A stretch of DNA of 64,000 bases. Source: Isochrysis galbana (Eukaryota > Haptophyta > Isochrysidales > Isochrysidaceae). The notes beneath the pieces are model-generated. The model had not been told where the DNA came from, did no database searches, and saw only the letters and a list, made by a program, of their open reading frames with translations. The position numbers were made by a program, and so were the translations under genes. This document shows positions 30,501 through 39,562 of the stretch, piece after piece (the stretch's first letter is position 1; every line of letters begins with the position of its first letter). The stretch is from positions 7,070,676 to 7,134,675 of the forward strand of contig CM030933.1 of NCBI GenBank assembly GCA_018136815.1, written 5' to 3'.

Positions 30501-31359
30501 CCGCCGCAGAATGCTTCCTGGTCCGCCCCCCCTGAAGTGGCACCGTCTGATGAGCTCGCTCTGACTTCCAGTCGGAGCTGCCCAATTCTTGCGGGCGCTG
30601 CTCCCGAACATCCAGATCCTGCGCCTCCCGCCACATCTTCCCGAAGCCTTGCTCTGGCAGATTCAGTATGACATGGTAGGTTTTGTCTGGGTCAATGAAA
30701 TGCTCCTCATTGTCGTCGTAGTAGACAAGGTACCTCAATCCGGCCTTATCGCCTTTGACAATCTCGCTCTTCGTCTCGACAATGACCCCCTCATACCAAT
30801 TCAGTTCACCCAACTTATCTTCGGCACAGGCGTTTCCATCGCTCACGTCCCAAGCACTGCTCGTGCTACCGCTGCTGTCCCCCAAGCTGCAGCTGGTCAG
30901 CGCAGACTGCCGCTTGACCCTCCACTCTGTGGAGATGCGCGCACCTACCATGATTTCGTTGCAGGTCTCATAGGCTCCGGTGGACTCGTCTGTGGCTCGG
31001 ACGATAATCGGCAGCTCAGACACGCCGGGCGCGATGTCCTCTGCCGAATCGCCCGTCGAGTACGTCCGGATGCCATCGGGCGGTCCGAACTGCGCAGAGT
31101 CAAAGAAGATGCCAAAGTGTGCCGCTGCCAGCTTGAGCGGCGGCTCGAGCGGCCTGTCGCGCTCCCAGACGATGAGCAAAGGCTTGCGTGCGAGCCGTGA
31201 CTTCTGCACCTGGCTCATCTCGGCCGCCACCACCAGGCACACCCTGCCCTCGAGCGCGCAGCTGGCGGCGCCCGCAGCCATTTCGCGCCTCGCGGGGCCG
31301 CCAGCTTCCTTCAGCTCTAGACGAGTAGTGATGGGGGGGGGGGGTGTCACAAGTGTCAT
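27598..31359 (-). CDS. Large RNA-binding protein with two RRMs and a Tudor-like region
   Basis: A 1253-residue intronless frame. Residues about 186-245 (NWYEGVIVETKS, then GLRYLVYYDDNEEHFI) resemble a Tudor/PWWP-like barrel. RRM1 is at about 398-470 (KLFISDIPTRVSNKGLQVAF, RNP1 GCAFVEF). RRM2 is at about 518-592 (KRLIVSNIPTRVSEKGLHSA, RNP1 GCGFITF). The two RRMs are so alike, including the following NPSF-(K/L)-WCVYEND, that they come from an internal duplication. The remaining 650 residues are Ser/Arg/His/Pro-rich and disordered, with HSDPR/SPNLGQ-type degenerate repeats. A nuclear RNA-processing role is an inference from this layout. The first ATG (31359) precedes a C run; the Met at 31281 (MAAGAAS) may be the real start. 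TAGAGCTCT lies 14 bases upstream. Confidence 0.75.
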   Translation of the reverse strand: MTLVTPPPPITTRLELKEAGGPARREMAAGAASCALEGRVCLVVAAEMSQVQKSRLARKPLLIVWERDRPLEPPLKLAAAHFGIFFDSAQFGPPDGIRTYSTGDSAEDIAPGVSELPIIVRATDESTGAYETCNEIMVGARISTEWRVKRQSALTSCSLGDSSGSTSSAWDVSDGNACAEDKLGELNWYEGVIVETKSEIVKGDKAGLRYLVYYDDNEEHFIDPDKTYHVILNLPEQGFGKMWREAQDLDVREQRPQELGSSDWKSERAHQTVPLQGGRTRKHSAADNFDDSRSDDCDDVVSPLIEKQPSLGVLDTSHRDTKRARLYPRPDAMSSERFSSPEEDIEADLGSTALEQPPDSEKMVEAKCNEETLAPAQRIAQHPLTVDSSKDAAANRSKLFISDIPTRVSNKGLQVAFSSFGKVIAFILLAKEGMSTGCAFVEFADPQVAANVVAHASNPSFKQTWCVYENDTDSKPTDEITSKFAAEFLSEPLPPPTAQNGLMSSPAEADISTCPAGKRLIVSNIPTRVSEKGLHSAFSFYGKVEHSTLLRKDGVSTGCGFITFSEPKIADHVVTLASNPSFVLKWCVYENDAHSKPIGQCTSTPWIKYYYHDDTPSKDSVLACIRREQLALEFKEPKEKQTLCEDGVLGAIRRDRKGGRGVSSTSPALPRVAGSEDVRHSKGATRHDRHKDCGRSARSHGHLRSGDPCRAQVHENTDHGDKGRAGDLYDMHPSANFANEKQSNLISSARGYNAHQNGRSRRGHSYHGIHPCRSRSRSPDGGGSRSRPPHGSTAASGDSHPSRIGCFAGNDRESDDNVGKRVAVTHTSAIPKSALMPADASLVHHLESSARVAQRQPELEPPVIGATSSLASAPPPLGTEAPGIHLHEGSRPTHLASAQSLVSELDQGRASLPVPACGGCAADPRLSSSYCIRNVARMNPGPRGPSLIGSSLGQSEACSRAGQTVTASQIGRPSDSDPRINKATCHRFPGSNPNGPRPNRTPSETSLGEPAAKPHITPSSDGPRIGQCGAATFPSQCGSHLRQTGVSPDVAQHDWCPRRRQSSAQPPDLERNVSPQYGQFSADSHLPQYDVSPNLGEPSVDPCLRQFSNNIGLQSHGGGQSESSIGDVLPSRMPSDPRLRREPMERHSVQLHTDPRLNQRVADPCPGQLNICPALSQPSADPHLGQCGVDQRSWITDASSPRPAPSPASAMPPPASSLSACRTSSTTSSGPRNVQGACAPPPLIAALMKRGFR

Positions 31360-32015
31360 TGTTGTATTGTTGTAGAGCTCTGTTGTTTTATTACTCGCTA
31401 CACCGGGTCAGGGGAGTCGGGGTGTTGTACGAGTAGAGTTGTAAAGTGTAAAGTGACAAGAAGGGGTAAAGTGACAAGAAGGGCGTGGGCGGTTGGGCCA
31501 TCCATCCGTCCGAGTTTTATTGTTGTGTTAGTATAACCTTAGTGCTGCGGGACCGTAGCCCTTCGACGGCAACGGAGCCCCTACCCCGCGATGGGGGTGT
31601 GCGCGGTTGGCGCATGGCTCGTCCGGTGTATGTGGCTAGGAATGCTAGCTAACAAGATGTCATACGACGCTATAAGTTCTAACGCCATCCCTTGATAGGT
31701 GCACCAAGCAGGCCCGAAATACAAAATTCCCGACTGCCGGCAGGCCGCTCTCGCCGCCGGCGCCGTCGCCGCCATCGCTCTCTCGTTGGCTCGCCAGCCT
31801 CTCCCGTTCTCGCCGCTGCCTCTCTCGCTGCCCACAAACGAAGCCGCCAACAGGTCGCACTCTTCGCGCGCAAATCCACCCAAGAAAACTTCTGAGGAAG
31901 GCTTCCGTCCCTCGGACTGAGTGTGGCCGTGGGACGGCTGGCAGGTGCCGTTCCCCCTCCTGTCCATTGCAGGTGCTGTCAAGGGACTGTCCGTGGCAGG
32001 TGCACGTTGAAGACC
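31360..32015. other. Divergent intergenic region between the RRM gene and the hydrolase
   Basis: Contains TAGAGCTCT at 31373-31381 and a repeated aaagtgacaagaaggg (about 31451-31482). The SR-like open frames between 31580 and 32015 on both strands are compositional. Promoters of both genes should lie here. Confidence 0.4.
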
Positions 32016-32696
32016 ATGGCATCACCCCTCTACGCCTACTGTCACGGCTTTCTGAGTGGACCGGGCTCGTCAAAGGGGAAGCACCTGCAACGGCTGCTTG
32101 GACAGCACGGCATCGCCCTGCGTCTGCTTGACCTTAATGGACGTGGCGGGCCGGCCTCGCTCACACCAGAGCGCGCTTTAGCGACGATCCACGCCTTGTG
32201 GACGTCACAAGTCCAGTCGGCCCCCATGCGGCTTTTAGGGAGCAGTTTCGGCGGCTGGGCTGCTGCGCGTTATGCTGAGCTACATCCGGATCGAGTCGAT
32301 CGCATGCTTTTGCTTGCTCCCGCCTTTGAATTCGCTACGAGGTGGCCTGCAATCATCGGGGTCGAGGAGCTGAGGAGATGGCAGAAAGAGGGTGCTAGAG
32401 AATTTTCAATGCCCTCTGATGGCAGCTCCGTAATGGTACCCTGGTCGTTTGCTAAGGCCGTGGAACACAGCATTGGCAGTGAGCCGCCACGAATAATTGT
32501 GCCAACGATCATCATCCACGGCAGCAAGGATGAGGTTTTGTTGGTTGAAGCGAGCGAACGAGCGGTCGGTCAGAGCGATGGCGCCGGCACACTAGTCATC
32601 GTAGATGACGACCATGCGCTGACAGCTCCCGCGACTCTACTTGAGATTGAACGTCAAGCACAACGTTTTTTTTCTTTGCCGCAGCGGCGCACTTGA
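32016..32696 (+). CDS. Alpha/beta hydrolase, YqiA/UPF0227-like esterase
   Basis: 226 residues from ATG 32016 (MASPLYAYCHGFLSGPGSSK). Family hallmarks: CHGFLSGPGSSKG near the N-terminus, LDLNGRGG, the nucleophile elbow GSSFGGWAAARYAELHPDRV with the catalytic Ser, the acid in IIIHGSKDEVLL and the His in DDDHAL near the C-terminus. This is the order of a complete Ser-Asp-His triad. YqiA-type proteins hydrolyse short acyl esters; the natural substrate is unknown. The upstream in-frame GTG at 31923 would add a Cys-rich extension without a family counterpart, so the ATG is preferred. A LINE fragment on the other strand begins right after the stop codon. Confidence 0.8.
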   Translation: MASPLYAYCHGFLSGPGSSKGKHLQRLLGQHGIALRLLDLNGRGGPASLTPERALATIHALWTSQVQSAPMRLLGSSFGGWAAARYAELHPDRVDRMLLLAPAFEFATRWPAIIGVEELRRWQKEGAREFSMPSDGSSVMVPWSFAKAVEHSIGSEPPRIIVPTIIIHGSKDEVLLVEASERAVGQSDGAGTLVIVDDDHALTAPATLLEIERQAQRFFSLPQRRT

Positions 32697-32734
32697 CATT
32701 GCTCCGTTTGAAGACAGCATGTGTTGCGTAGTTT

Positions 32735-33252
32735 CTCGGGTCTCGCGTGTCACCTTTTTTGTATAGGAGGATGATGTCCCCTTCCCTCATTGATACGCAT
32801 AGTTGGACTCTTTCCAACGCTAGGTTGAGTATCCTCAAGAAGTCACGTCTGACTAGCTCTTCAAAGCTTTTATAGAATTCCGCCGGTAGGGCGTCGGGTC
32901 CTGCGCCTTTTTCCGTTCCAATTTCTTTTATGGCCCTTTGAAGTTCTTTCATTGTGACTTTTTCCTCGAGCGAGTGGCTGTCGTGTTCATTCAGCGTTTG
33001 TGTTTCGAGGGTCGCTTCTAGCTCTGGGTCTCTAATGCTTTTGCGTTCCTGGTAGAGCCACTTGCAATATTTGCGTAGTTCCCTTCTGATTCCGTCGTCT
33101 GTGGCTACGGTGGGTCTCGTGTCGCCCCCCGGGAAGTCCCAGTTGTCCGTAGTGAATAGCTCCGGTATTGCGCTATTGGATATTTTCGCCTTGAACTTCC
33201 TGAAGAATTCTTTCATCATCTTTCCTTCGTGTTTTAGCGCTTCGAAGCTCAT
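32735..33252 (-). pseudogene. LINE reverse transcriptase N-terminal fragment
   Basis: The minus strand reads KHEGKMMKEFFRKFKAKIS, then LQRAIKEIGTEKGAGPDALP, AEFYKSFEELVRRDFLRILN and MREGDIILLYKKGDTRDPRN. This is the segment linking the endonuclease to the RT palm. After PRNY the frame runs into unrelated sequence, about 35 bases from the stop codon of the hydrolase. It covers a part of the LINE that LINE-1 lacks upstream of MREGD. Confidence 0.75.
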
Positions 33253-33299
33253 TTTGTATTTTGTTCGACGGTCTCGTCTACTTTCTCATTTCGTTGATC

Positions 33300-33470
33300 T
33301 CTACTCTAATTAAATTCTTAATCGTCTCACCGCACACACGGCCGTGAACCCTCTGCTTTCTACTCACGCAGCAAAACTTTCTACACCCCCACTCCCACTC
33401 CCCCGTCCCTTTGCCCCCCGCCATCAGGTGACTCCCCCCATGCACTACTAGGGGGATAGATAGGGTTGAA
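33300..33470 (-). mobile_element. SINE 3' end fragment, minus strand
   Basis: The plus strand reads taaattcttaatcgtctcac, then cgcacacacggccgtg, gcaaaactttctacaccccc and catgcactactaggggg. This is the reverse complement of the 3' part of the complete SINE. No hairpin end is present. Confidence 0.65.
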
Positions 33471-34149
33471 TGAAGAGTAGTAAAATGACTGAGCATTAGT
33501 ACCACTACTCCCACTAGCCCGGTACTAACACGACAGCCCTCAGCGCACCTGCCCGTACACCTTGGCGCGTGCTGTTGCCACAGATACATACACCTATGCA
33601 CCCCTCCAAATCTCCCCCCTCGCAGGCCCCCGGCTCCCATTCTAACAACTTGCGAAAAGAATCATCACAAGTTTGGGTCGTCGGCTTCAAGAATCCCGCA
33701 AGTTCGGCCGACAAGATTTGTCGACTTTTGCTAAAAGGATTGACCTGGGCCTAAGGAAGAGGGAAGAGAGAGGGGAGGGGGAGGAGGGAGTGGCAGCTCT
33801 CCCCTCCGGCGTTTACGTGTCTTCTCGCCCTATTTGGGTAAGAGAAGACGGGGGCACCAGAACCAGAAGGGAAGGGCCGCGGCTGGCCGCGGCCACTCGC
33901 TTCGGCGAGGAGAGATTAGCCCTTCTGGGCTCCTCTTCACGAGTGCCCCCCCCCCCCCTGCGTTGTTTTCACCCGAAAGGGGTTTTCCAGCCCAGCGTGG
34001 ACTCGAGGAGAGGGTGTGCTGGGGTGCGCAGGCTCGATGCGTGCCCTGGCCCTGGGGGGAGGACAAATATCAAGGGGAGGGGGCAGTGCCCCCTCATCCC
34101 GGTAGCACTCGGACACCTGGCTCGTCAGGCATCTCCTATGTAAGCAGCA
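33471..34149. repeat. Mixed repeat fragments
   Basis: 33755-33880 is the inverted relative of 4305-4450. The phrase actcggacacctggctcgtc at about 34107 also occurs at 12391. A short plus-strand frame at 33598-33754 (SQVWVVGFKNPASSADKICR) has a coding look but no assignable family. No host gene was recognised. Confidence 0.4.
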
Positions 34150-34308
34150 GAGAAACTCCAGCGCCTCACGAGGGGGGTGGAAATGCTGCGTATCGCTATC
34201 GCTCGCAGTTCGGCGCATGGAGATACATAATAGGTGATTTCTACAGAATAGAGTTTGACAACTACACATTCCACCACGTACTAGTCATCGAACGCACACT
34301 GAGTAGGT
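34150..34308 (+). pseudogene. LINE C-terminal fragment, left half (split by gypsy-2)
   Basis: The plus strand reads FGAWRYIIGDFYRIEFDNYT and FHHVLVIERTLSR. This is homologous to the end of the LINE protein in LINE-1 (IERTLVRFTTLARGLEPPDK) and LINE-2 (WRYILTDFYRIHYDGIEFSE). It breaks at 34308 and resumes exactly at 39563 after one copy of TAGGT. Confidence 0.8.
34304..34308. repeat. Target-site duplication TAGGT, left copy (gypsy-2)
   Basis: TAGGT lies directly before TGTCGCATTC at 34309 and again directly after ...TTTCCACA at 39558-39562. Dropping the element and one TAGGT restores the LINE frame as RTLSR-FTILV. Confidence 0.85.
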
Positions 34309-35507
34309 TGTCGCATTCATCCTAGATGATGCGATTTCCAGGCTCTTGTTTCCAGGTCCTTCGCCGTGCGGCCACACGGTGAAGCTCAGGTACATCTAGG
34401 TTGGTAGGGTTCGTCCCTAGCGATCTAGAATTCGAGTTCTCGTTTCGTTCCTTCTAGCCTGTTTGTCAGGTCTAGATTCCAGGTTTCCTCCTTTCGGGTA
34501 ATCTTGACCCAAAGGAGCCAGGTCGCCTGTTGCTCGCTGCGCGCTTGTCTCAGGCTCTCAGGTTACCTTGTGAAGGCTTGTTTAGCTTCTTGCAAGGCTT
34601 GTCGTTTCTTGTTGGGTTCCGGTTCTTGCTTGGGACTTGCTCACTTTCACTTTCGTTGTCGTTGTCGTCCAGGCCTGTTCTTCGTAGGTTCCGCTTGGCT
34701 TGGTTAGGGTTTCGTTGCCTTCCGGCGTTTGGCGTTCGCGTTGGCGTTCGGAAATTTCCTCTCACATTCCCTAGGTCCGCTACCCTTGGCTTGTAGGTCC
34801 TTGCTTCTTTCTTCTCGGTCAAGGTTTTGGCGAGCGAGTCGGTTGCTCTAGCCGCTCGAGATTTGAGGTTTAATTTGCCATCTCCCCTTGGAGACCGGTG
34901 TAGGTTCGCTTCCTAGGTGAGGGAATCTTTCCCCTTGATGCAAGTTACATGCAAGCCCTTGGCCCCTTTGGTGTTTCTTCCCCTTGGTTGCTACTCAGGG
35001 TTGTTCGTTAGAAGCGTCTAGAAGGTTCACGCTCAACGGCAAGATTTCCTCTGTCGTGAAGACATCTCGTTGCGATCTGTATCCAAAGTGATCGCCGTGG
35101 TCGCGCGACAGGACGCTCCCCTTCGGACTCTCCGCTACGTGGGAAGTTACAACGGAGACACGCTCCGGCCGTCGCTGTGGAGTCTCTCTCTCTCTCGCTC
35201 TCTCTCTCCGTCTCTCGCGACGTGTTTGAGTTATCGGTGATTTGGGGTCGCGGTTGCTTGATAATTTGCTTGGTTTGGGTGAATGATTCCGGTGTGTTCG
35301 TGAGTCGGTGTAACCTGTTGTTCTCAGCTTCGTTGTCCGTCGTTGTTCGCTGCGTCGCTGCACTCAAGCAGCTTAGGCTCCCTCCCTGAGGGAAGAGTTC
35401 TTTGTAGGTCTAACAATCTCTTACAACCCATCACACTAGGGCCGCTAGGAGCGCCTCGCCGCCCCACAGTCCTTCGTTCGCCGTTCGTTCCCTGTCCATA
35501 CACCCGA

Positions 35508-36040
35508 ATGGGGTTGCCCGACCCAGTCCAGAATTTCATTCACCCGACTCCCGGTGGGGAGGAGGGACAAAGCGCCGCGCTAGCCGCCGGTGCCGCTCGC
35601 GACGGAGTGGCTCAGAGCCCTCCGGCTCCGCTCGACTCGACAAGCACGAAATCGAAGCTTGCGTCCTCGGCCGCAGAGGAGGAACCCCTCAGGGAACCTT
35701 CTCTGCCCGCTGCAGCTTTTGCTCCCGTGGGATGTCCGAGTGATCCCACGGCTTCTGAGGCTACACCAATGGCACCCATCACCCCGGCTGCTATCTCCAC
35801 GACTGGCTCCGATCAGCTCGTGGCGGATGGCGAGGATTTGTCCGCTTCCTTCGGCACCCACCGGGTGCAATCACAGCGGGCCATGGTGGGGCATGACCCT
35901 CTCCCGCATGAAGCCAACTTCAGCGTCGCTGAGTTGGCCAATGAGGTGGAGGAGGGTCCCCTCCCTCTGATTCAATTTGACCCGCCTCCTCACCTTCGAG
36001 ATGATGAGTCTGAAGTGGGTGAAGCTGAGGTGATCAGCTT
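35508..36040 (+). pseudogene. gypsy-2 gag-like N-terminal frame
   Basis: From ATG 35508 (MGLPDPVQNFIHPTPGGEEG) about 175 residues rich in Ala, Pro, Ser and acidic residues, comparable in composition to the gypsy-1 leader region. At about 36040 it is joined by a deletion, in another frame, to the RT thumb. Capsid, nucleocapsid, protease and the RT palm are absent. Confidence 0.55.
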
Positions 36041-38125
36041 CCGAAGCCCAGCCTGGCTGCTCCTCTCACTGCCCTCACGCGGAAGGGCTGCGACGTGGCA
36101 AAGGAGTCCCAGTCCGAGGAGTGTCGCCGAGCTATCCAAGAGCTCAAGACAGCGATCACTTCGGAGCCCGTCTTGACTCCACCCAGGGATGATCGGCCCT
36201 TCATCGTCAAGACCGATGGGGCTAGCAAGTTGGGTATCGCCGGCATCCTCTCGCAGCTAGGAGACGATAACCGTGAACGAGTCGTTGGGTATTACGCTCG
36301 CAGTCTCACCTCGGCCGAACGCCATTGGACGGTGACCGAGATTGAGCTCTTGGCTGCCCTGGAATCAATCCGAAATTGGCGACCCTACCTTTGGGGGCGT
36401 CGGTTCAAGTTAGTCGTTGACCACTCTGCGCTGCGATGGCTGCATACCATGAAGGATCAAGTAGCCGGTGGGCCAGCCTCTCGGCTGACTCGGTGGGCTC
36501 TCAAGTTGGCTGAGTACCGGTTCGATGTCGAACATAAACCAGGAGCTGTTCATCAGGATGCTGACGGGCTGTCCCGGCTAGCATCCCTGGAGCCGGAACA
36601 CGAAGATGAACCACTCGCCGGCCCAGCGCCGCTAGCGGTACGTGAGCCTAGCTCAGAGTCTCTAGCCGAGCATGAACGGTCTCATCCGGTGGCTGCCATC
36701 ACGCGCTCCGTAGCTACGGCGCGAGGGCTTCAAGCTTTGGACCGATCTCGTCGTCGAGCCTCCGATTCCGGGCCCGCCATCCAGTCTAGTTATTTGGCTC
36801 CGGGTACGCCGACTTCCGAAGAGATGAGAGCGGCCCTGGCGGAAGATCCGTTCGTAGAGCCACTCCTGGGCTCAGGAGAGACGGCCAACCACGAGCCATC
36901 AGGCCAAGGGTCGCCTCCGCCAGCCGCCGCCTCAGGCCCCATTGTCGAAGATGATTCGTGTTCCAGTCCTGTCGCTCCCGCTCCCGCTCCCGCTCAGCCA
37001 TCCAAGATGTTTCGCCGTTTCGTCGTTCACGATGGGCTCGTCTACTATCGCACCGTTCCTGACTCCACCGACCCGGACTCGCTAGTGCTCTATGTTCCGC
37101 CCTCGTTGCGGTCTCGCTACCTTTTTGCCTACCACGATCGCTCCGGTCACCTTGGAGTTTCTCGTATGTCCGGTCTTCTTCGTACTCGGGTATACTGGCC
37201 TGGCATGTCTTCCGACGTTGCATCCTACGTCCGGGAATGCCACGAGTGCACCCTCGCCAAGCCGCTACCTAGGGCTCTAGCGTCGCCCTCCGGTCTCTCC
37301 GTGGGTACCTACCCCTTTGATGTGGTCTACTGCGACGTGCTCTCACTGGCTCCCACTCACAACTTCGTGCCTGGAGTCTCGGGTTACGACAAGCTGGTCG
37401 TCTTCATCGACTCGCTCACTCGATGGACTGAGGCTGAGCCGTCGAATGGGGATCCCTCGTCGGAGATGGCCTTGGACATGTTCATCCGCTTGATTGTGAC
37501 GCGTTATGGAGTCCCTAGGCAGCTTCGAACCGACGCCGGTTCGAATCTATGTTCGGTTCTTGTTTCGCGTATTCTGGAGCTCACCGGGACTGATTTGTCG
37601 AGTACAGAGCCGTACCGACATGAGGGTGTAGGCTTCGTCGAACGCGCTCAGCAAACGCTCATTCGTTTGATGCGCGCCTCGAACGAGGGTGGCGGTCATT
37701 GGGTCGACCATTTGCCGTTCCTACTCCTCTCGTTGAGGGCTTCTTCCGGTCGTGTTACCTCCCGGTCTCCAGCGTCTTTGATCTTTGGGCGTGAGCTGCG
37801 TCTGCCCGCTCAACTTTCTGATCCGAAGTCCGTTTCGCCAACTGCTCTCGAGGCGGCGTCCGCCGACGTTCGCTCGTACGCATCCAGGCTCAATGCGAGC
37901 CTCCGCCTCTCTTGGTCCAGCGCTCTCGAGGCTACCCTAGCCGCTCAGGCTGAGTCAGTCCGTGACGCTACCATCAAGTCTCAAAGACCAGGGGGGTGTC
38001 GCATTCGCGATGTCTCAGAGGCAAAAAGAAATAACAGTAAAAGAAAAACAGTAAACAGTAAAAAGAACAGAGGAAGAAAGAAGAAGAAGAGTGGAAAAGA
38101 AGAGAAAAAAACCCAGAGTATATAG
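36041..38125 (+). pseudogene. gypsy-2 pol: RT thumb, RNase H and integrase
   Basis: The frame opens SLAAPLTALTRKGCDVAKES (RT thumb). RNase H follows, with FIVKTDGASKLGIAGILSQL, RHWTVTEIELLAALESI and FKLVVDHSALRWL, then the tether EHKPGAVHQDADGLSRL. After a 150-residue linker comes integrase: the HHCC finger (HDRSGHLGVSRM ... YVRECHECTLAK), then the catalytic core with Asp in VVYCDVLSL, Asp in LRTDAGSNL and Glu in EGVGFVERAQQTL. The DDE set is complete. The frame reads through the purine tract (37990-37996) into the LTR before stopping at 38125. With RT missing it is non-autonomous, although the RNase H-integrase part looks undamaged. Confidence 0.85.
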
Positions 38126-38744
38126 GGCGGTTCTCAGCCCTTCCCATCGGCCCTATGGCTACGTAAACTCTCGCGTGGCATAGTGGTTCAACCCACCGCC
38201 TCCACCAACCTTTTGCTCTGGGTCGCGAGTTCGAGTCCGGACGGAGCGCTCTGCAGTTCGAGCCCCGCTCCTTCTCCTCTCCGCTCTTCTTCTACAGTTA
38301 AATTCCGCACTCTTCTTCTACCATTAAAAAATTCCACGCTCTTCTTCTACGGTAAAAATCCTGCCTCTTCCTACTGTTAAAATATCCTGCCTTCCTACCA
38401 TTAAAATTCTGCACTCCGTCTACCGTTAAAATCCTGCCTCCGTCGCCCTTGCCAAGACATTTCCTCTGCCTTCCTGCCGACTTCCTTGCCAGTTCCTTCC
38501 GCCCCGGTTTCCCGCTTGTCTGCAAATCGGTTTCACCGCATTACGACCAAGCTTAGTGGGGAAACTCCTCGTCCAGTTCCGTTACCCGAAAAATCTCGTT
38601 CATCTCGTCGGGCCATCAAGGCCATCTCGTTCATCTCGTCGGGCCATCAAGGCCATCTCGTTCATCTCGTCGTCGGGCCATCAGGCCATCTCGTTACATC
38701 TCGTTCACCTCGTTACAATCCAAGCTACGGCTTTGATTTCCACA
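37997..38744 (+). repeat. gypsy-2 LTR copy 1, with Pol III-type A and B boxes
   Basis: 748 bp, TGTCGCATTCGCGATG to GATTTCCACA, preceded by ccagggggg (polypurine tract). It contains tandem TTCTTCTAC/TTAAA-type runs and a triple catctcgttcatctcgtcgg repeat. At 38176-38186 TGGCATAGTGG fits the tRNA A-box, and at 38228-38238 AGTTCGAGTCC fits the B-box. Near-identical to copy 2. Confidence 0.85.
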
Positions 38745-38809
38745 ATTTAGAGACATAAGGATTCCGCTTGCAGAAGGCTCGCGAGGACGCTCGTGATTAA
38801 GTCGGGGGG
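38745..38809 (+). other. 65-bp spacer between the tandem gypsy-2 LTRs
   Basis: The left half (atttagagacataaggattc) should be the first internal bases after a 5' LTR. The right half (ctcgcgaggacgctcg, then aagtcgggggg) matches the last internal bases of gypsy-1, ending in a purine tract. It thus looks like an internal region reduced to its two ends. Confidence 0.6.
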
Positions 38810-39557
38810 TGTCGCATTCGCGATGTCTCAGAGGCAAAAAGAAATAACAGTAAAAGAAAAACAGTAAACAGTAAAAAGAACAGAGGAAGAAAGAAGAAGA
38901 AGAGTGGAAAAGAAGAGAAAAAAACCCAGAGTATATAGGGCGGTTCTCAGCCCTTCCCATCGGCCCTATGGCTACGTAAACTCTCGCGTGGCATAGTGGT
39001 TCAACCCACCGCCTCCACCAACCTTTTGCTCTGGGTCGCGAGTTCGAGTCCGGACGGAGCGCTCTGCAGTTCGAGCCCCGCTCCTTCTCCTCTCCGCTCT
39101 TCTTCTACAGTTAAATTCCGCACTCTTCTTCTACCATTAAAAAATTCCACGCTCTTCTTCTACGGTAAAAATCCTGCCTCTTCCTACTGTTAAAATATCC
39201 TGCCTTCCTACCGTTAAAATTCTGCACTCCGTCTACCGTTAAAATCCTGCCTCCGTCGCCCTTGCCAAGACATTTCCTCTGCCTTCCTGCCGACTTCCTT
39301 GCCAGTTCCTTCCGCCCCGGTTTCCCGCTTGTCTGCAAATCGGTTTCACCGCATTACGACCAAGCTTAGTGGGGAAACTCCTCGTCCAGTTCCGTTACCC
39401 GAAAAATCTCGTTCATCTCGTCGGGCCATCAAGGCCATCTCGTTCATCTCGTCGGGCCATCAAGGCCATCTCGTTCATCTCGTCGTCGGGCCATCAGGCC
39501 ATCTCGTTACATCTCGTTCACCTCGTTACAATCCAAGCTACGGCTTTGATTTCCACA
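38810..39557 (+). repeat. gypsy-2 LTR copy 2
   Basis: 748 bp, the same length as copy 1; I noticed one difference (ctaccattaaaattc versus ctaccgttaaaattc near 39212). A-box at 38989-38999 and B-box at 39041-39051. Followed by the right TAGGT. Confidence 0.85.
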
Positions 39558-39562
39558 TAGGT

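Larger units (their letters stand above)
34309..39557 (+). mobile_element. gypsy-2: Ty3/gypsy element with unlike ends and a doubled 3' LTR
   Basis: A 5249-bp insertion bounded by TAGGT. The left end begins TGTCGCATTCATCCTAGATG and runs about 1.1 kb as a leader or LTR that does not match the right-hand LTRs beyond the first ten bases. Gag-like and pol frames follow. Two 748-bp LTRs (37997-38744 and 38810-39557) then stand in tandem with a 65-bp spacer. Simple TC runs (35184-35218) lie in the leader. The 5' LTR boundary could not be set. Confidence 0.8.

Noticed and set aside
31581-32073. Minus-strand frames opposite the hydrolase upstream region
   Set aside because: Antisense or upstream shadows without domain content; the well-supported hydrolase frame overlaps them.
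35580-35970. Alternative frames across the gypsy-2 gag region
   Set aside because: They are shifted or antisense versions of the frame that begins at ATG 35508 and do not connect to pol.
38170-38240. A functional tRNA gene
   Set aside because: A- and B-boxes are present, but the acceptor, D- and T-stems do not pair properly and the sequence is inside a duplicated LTR.
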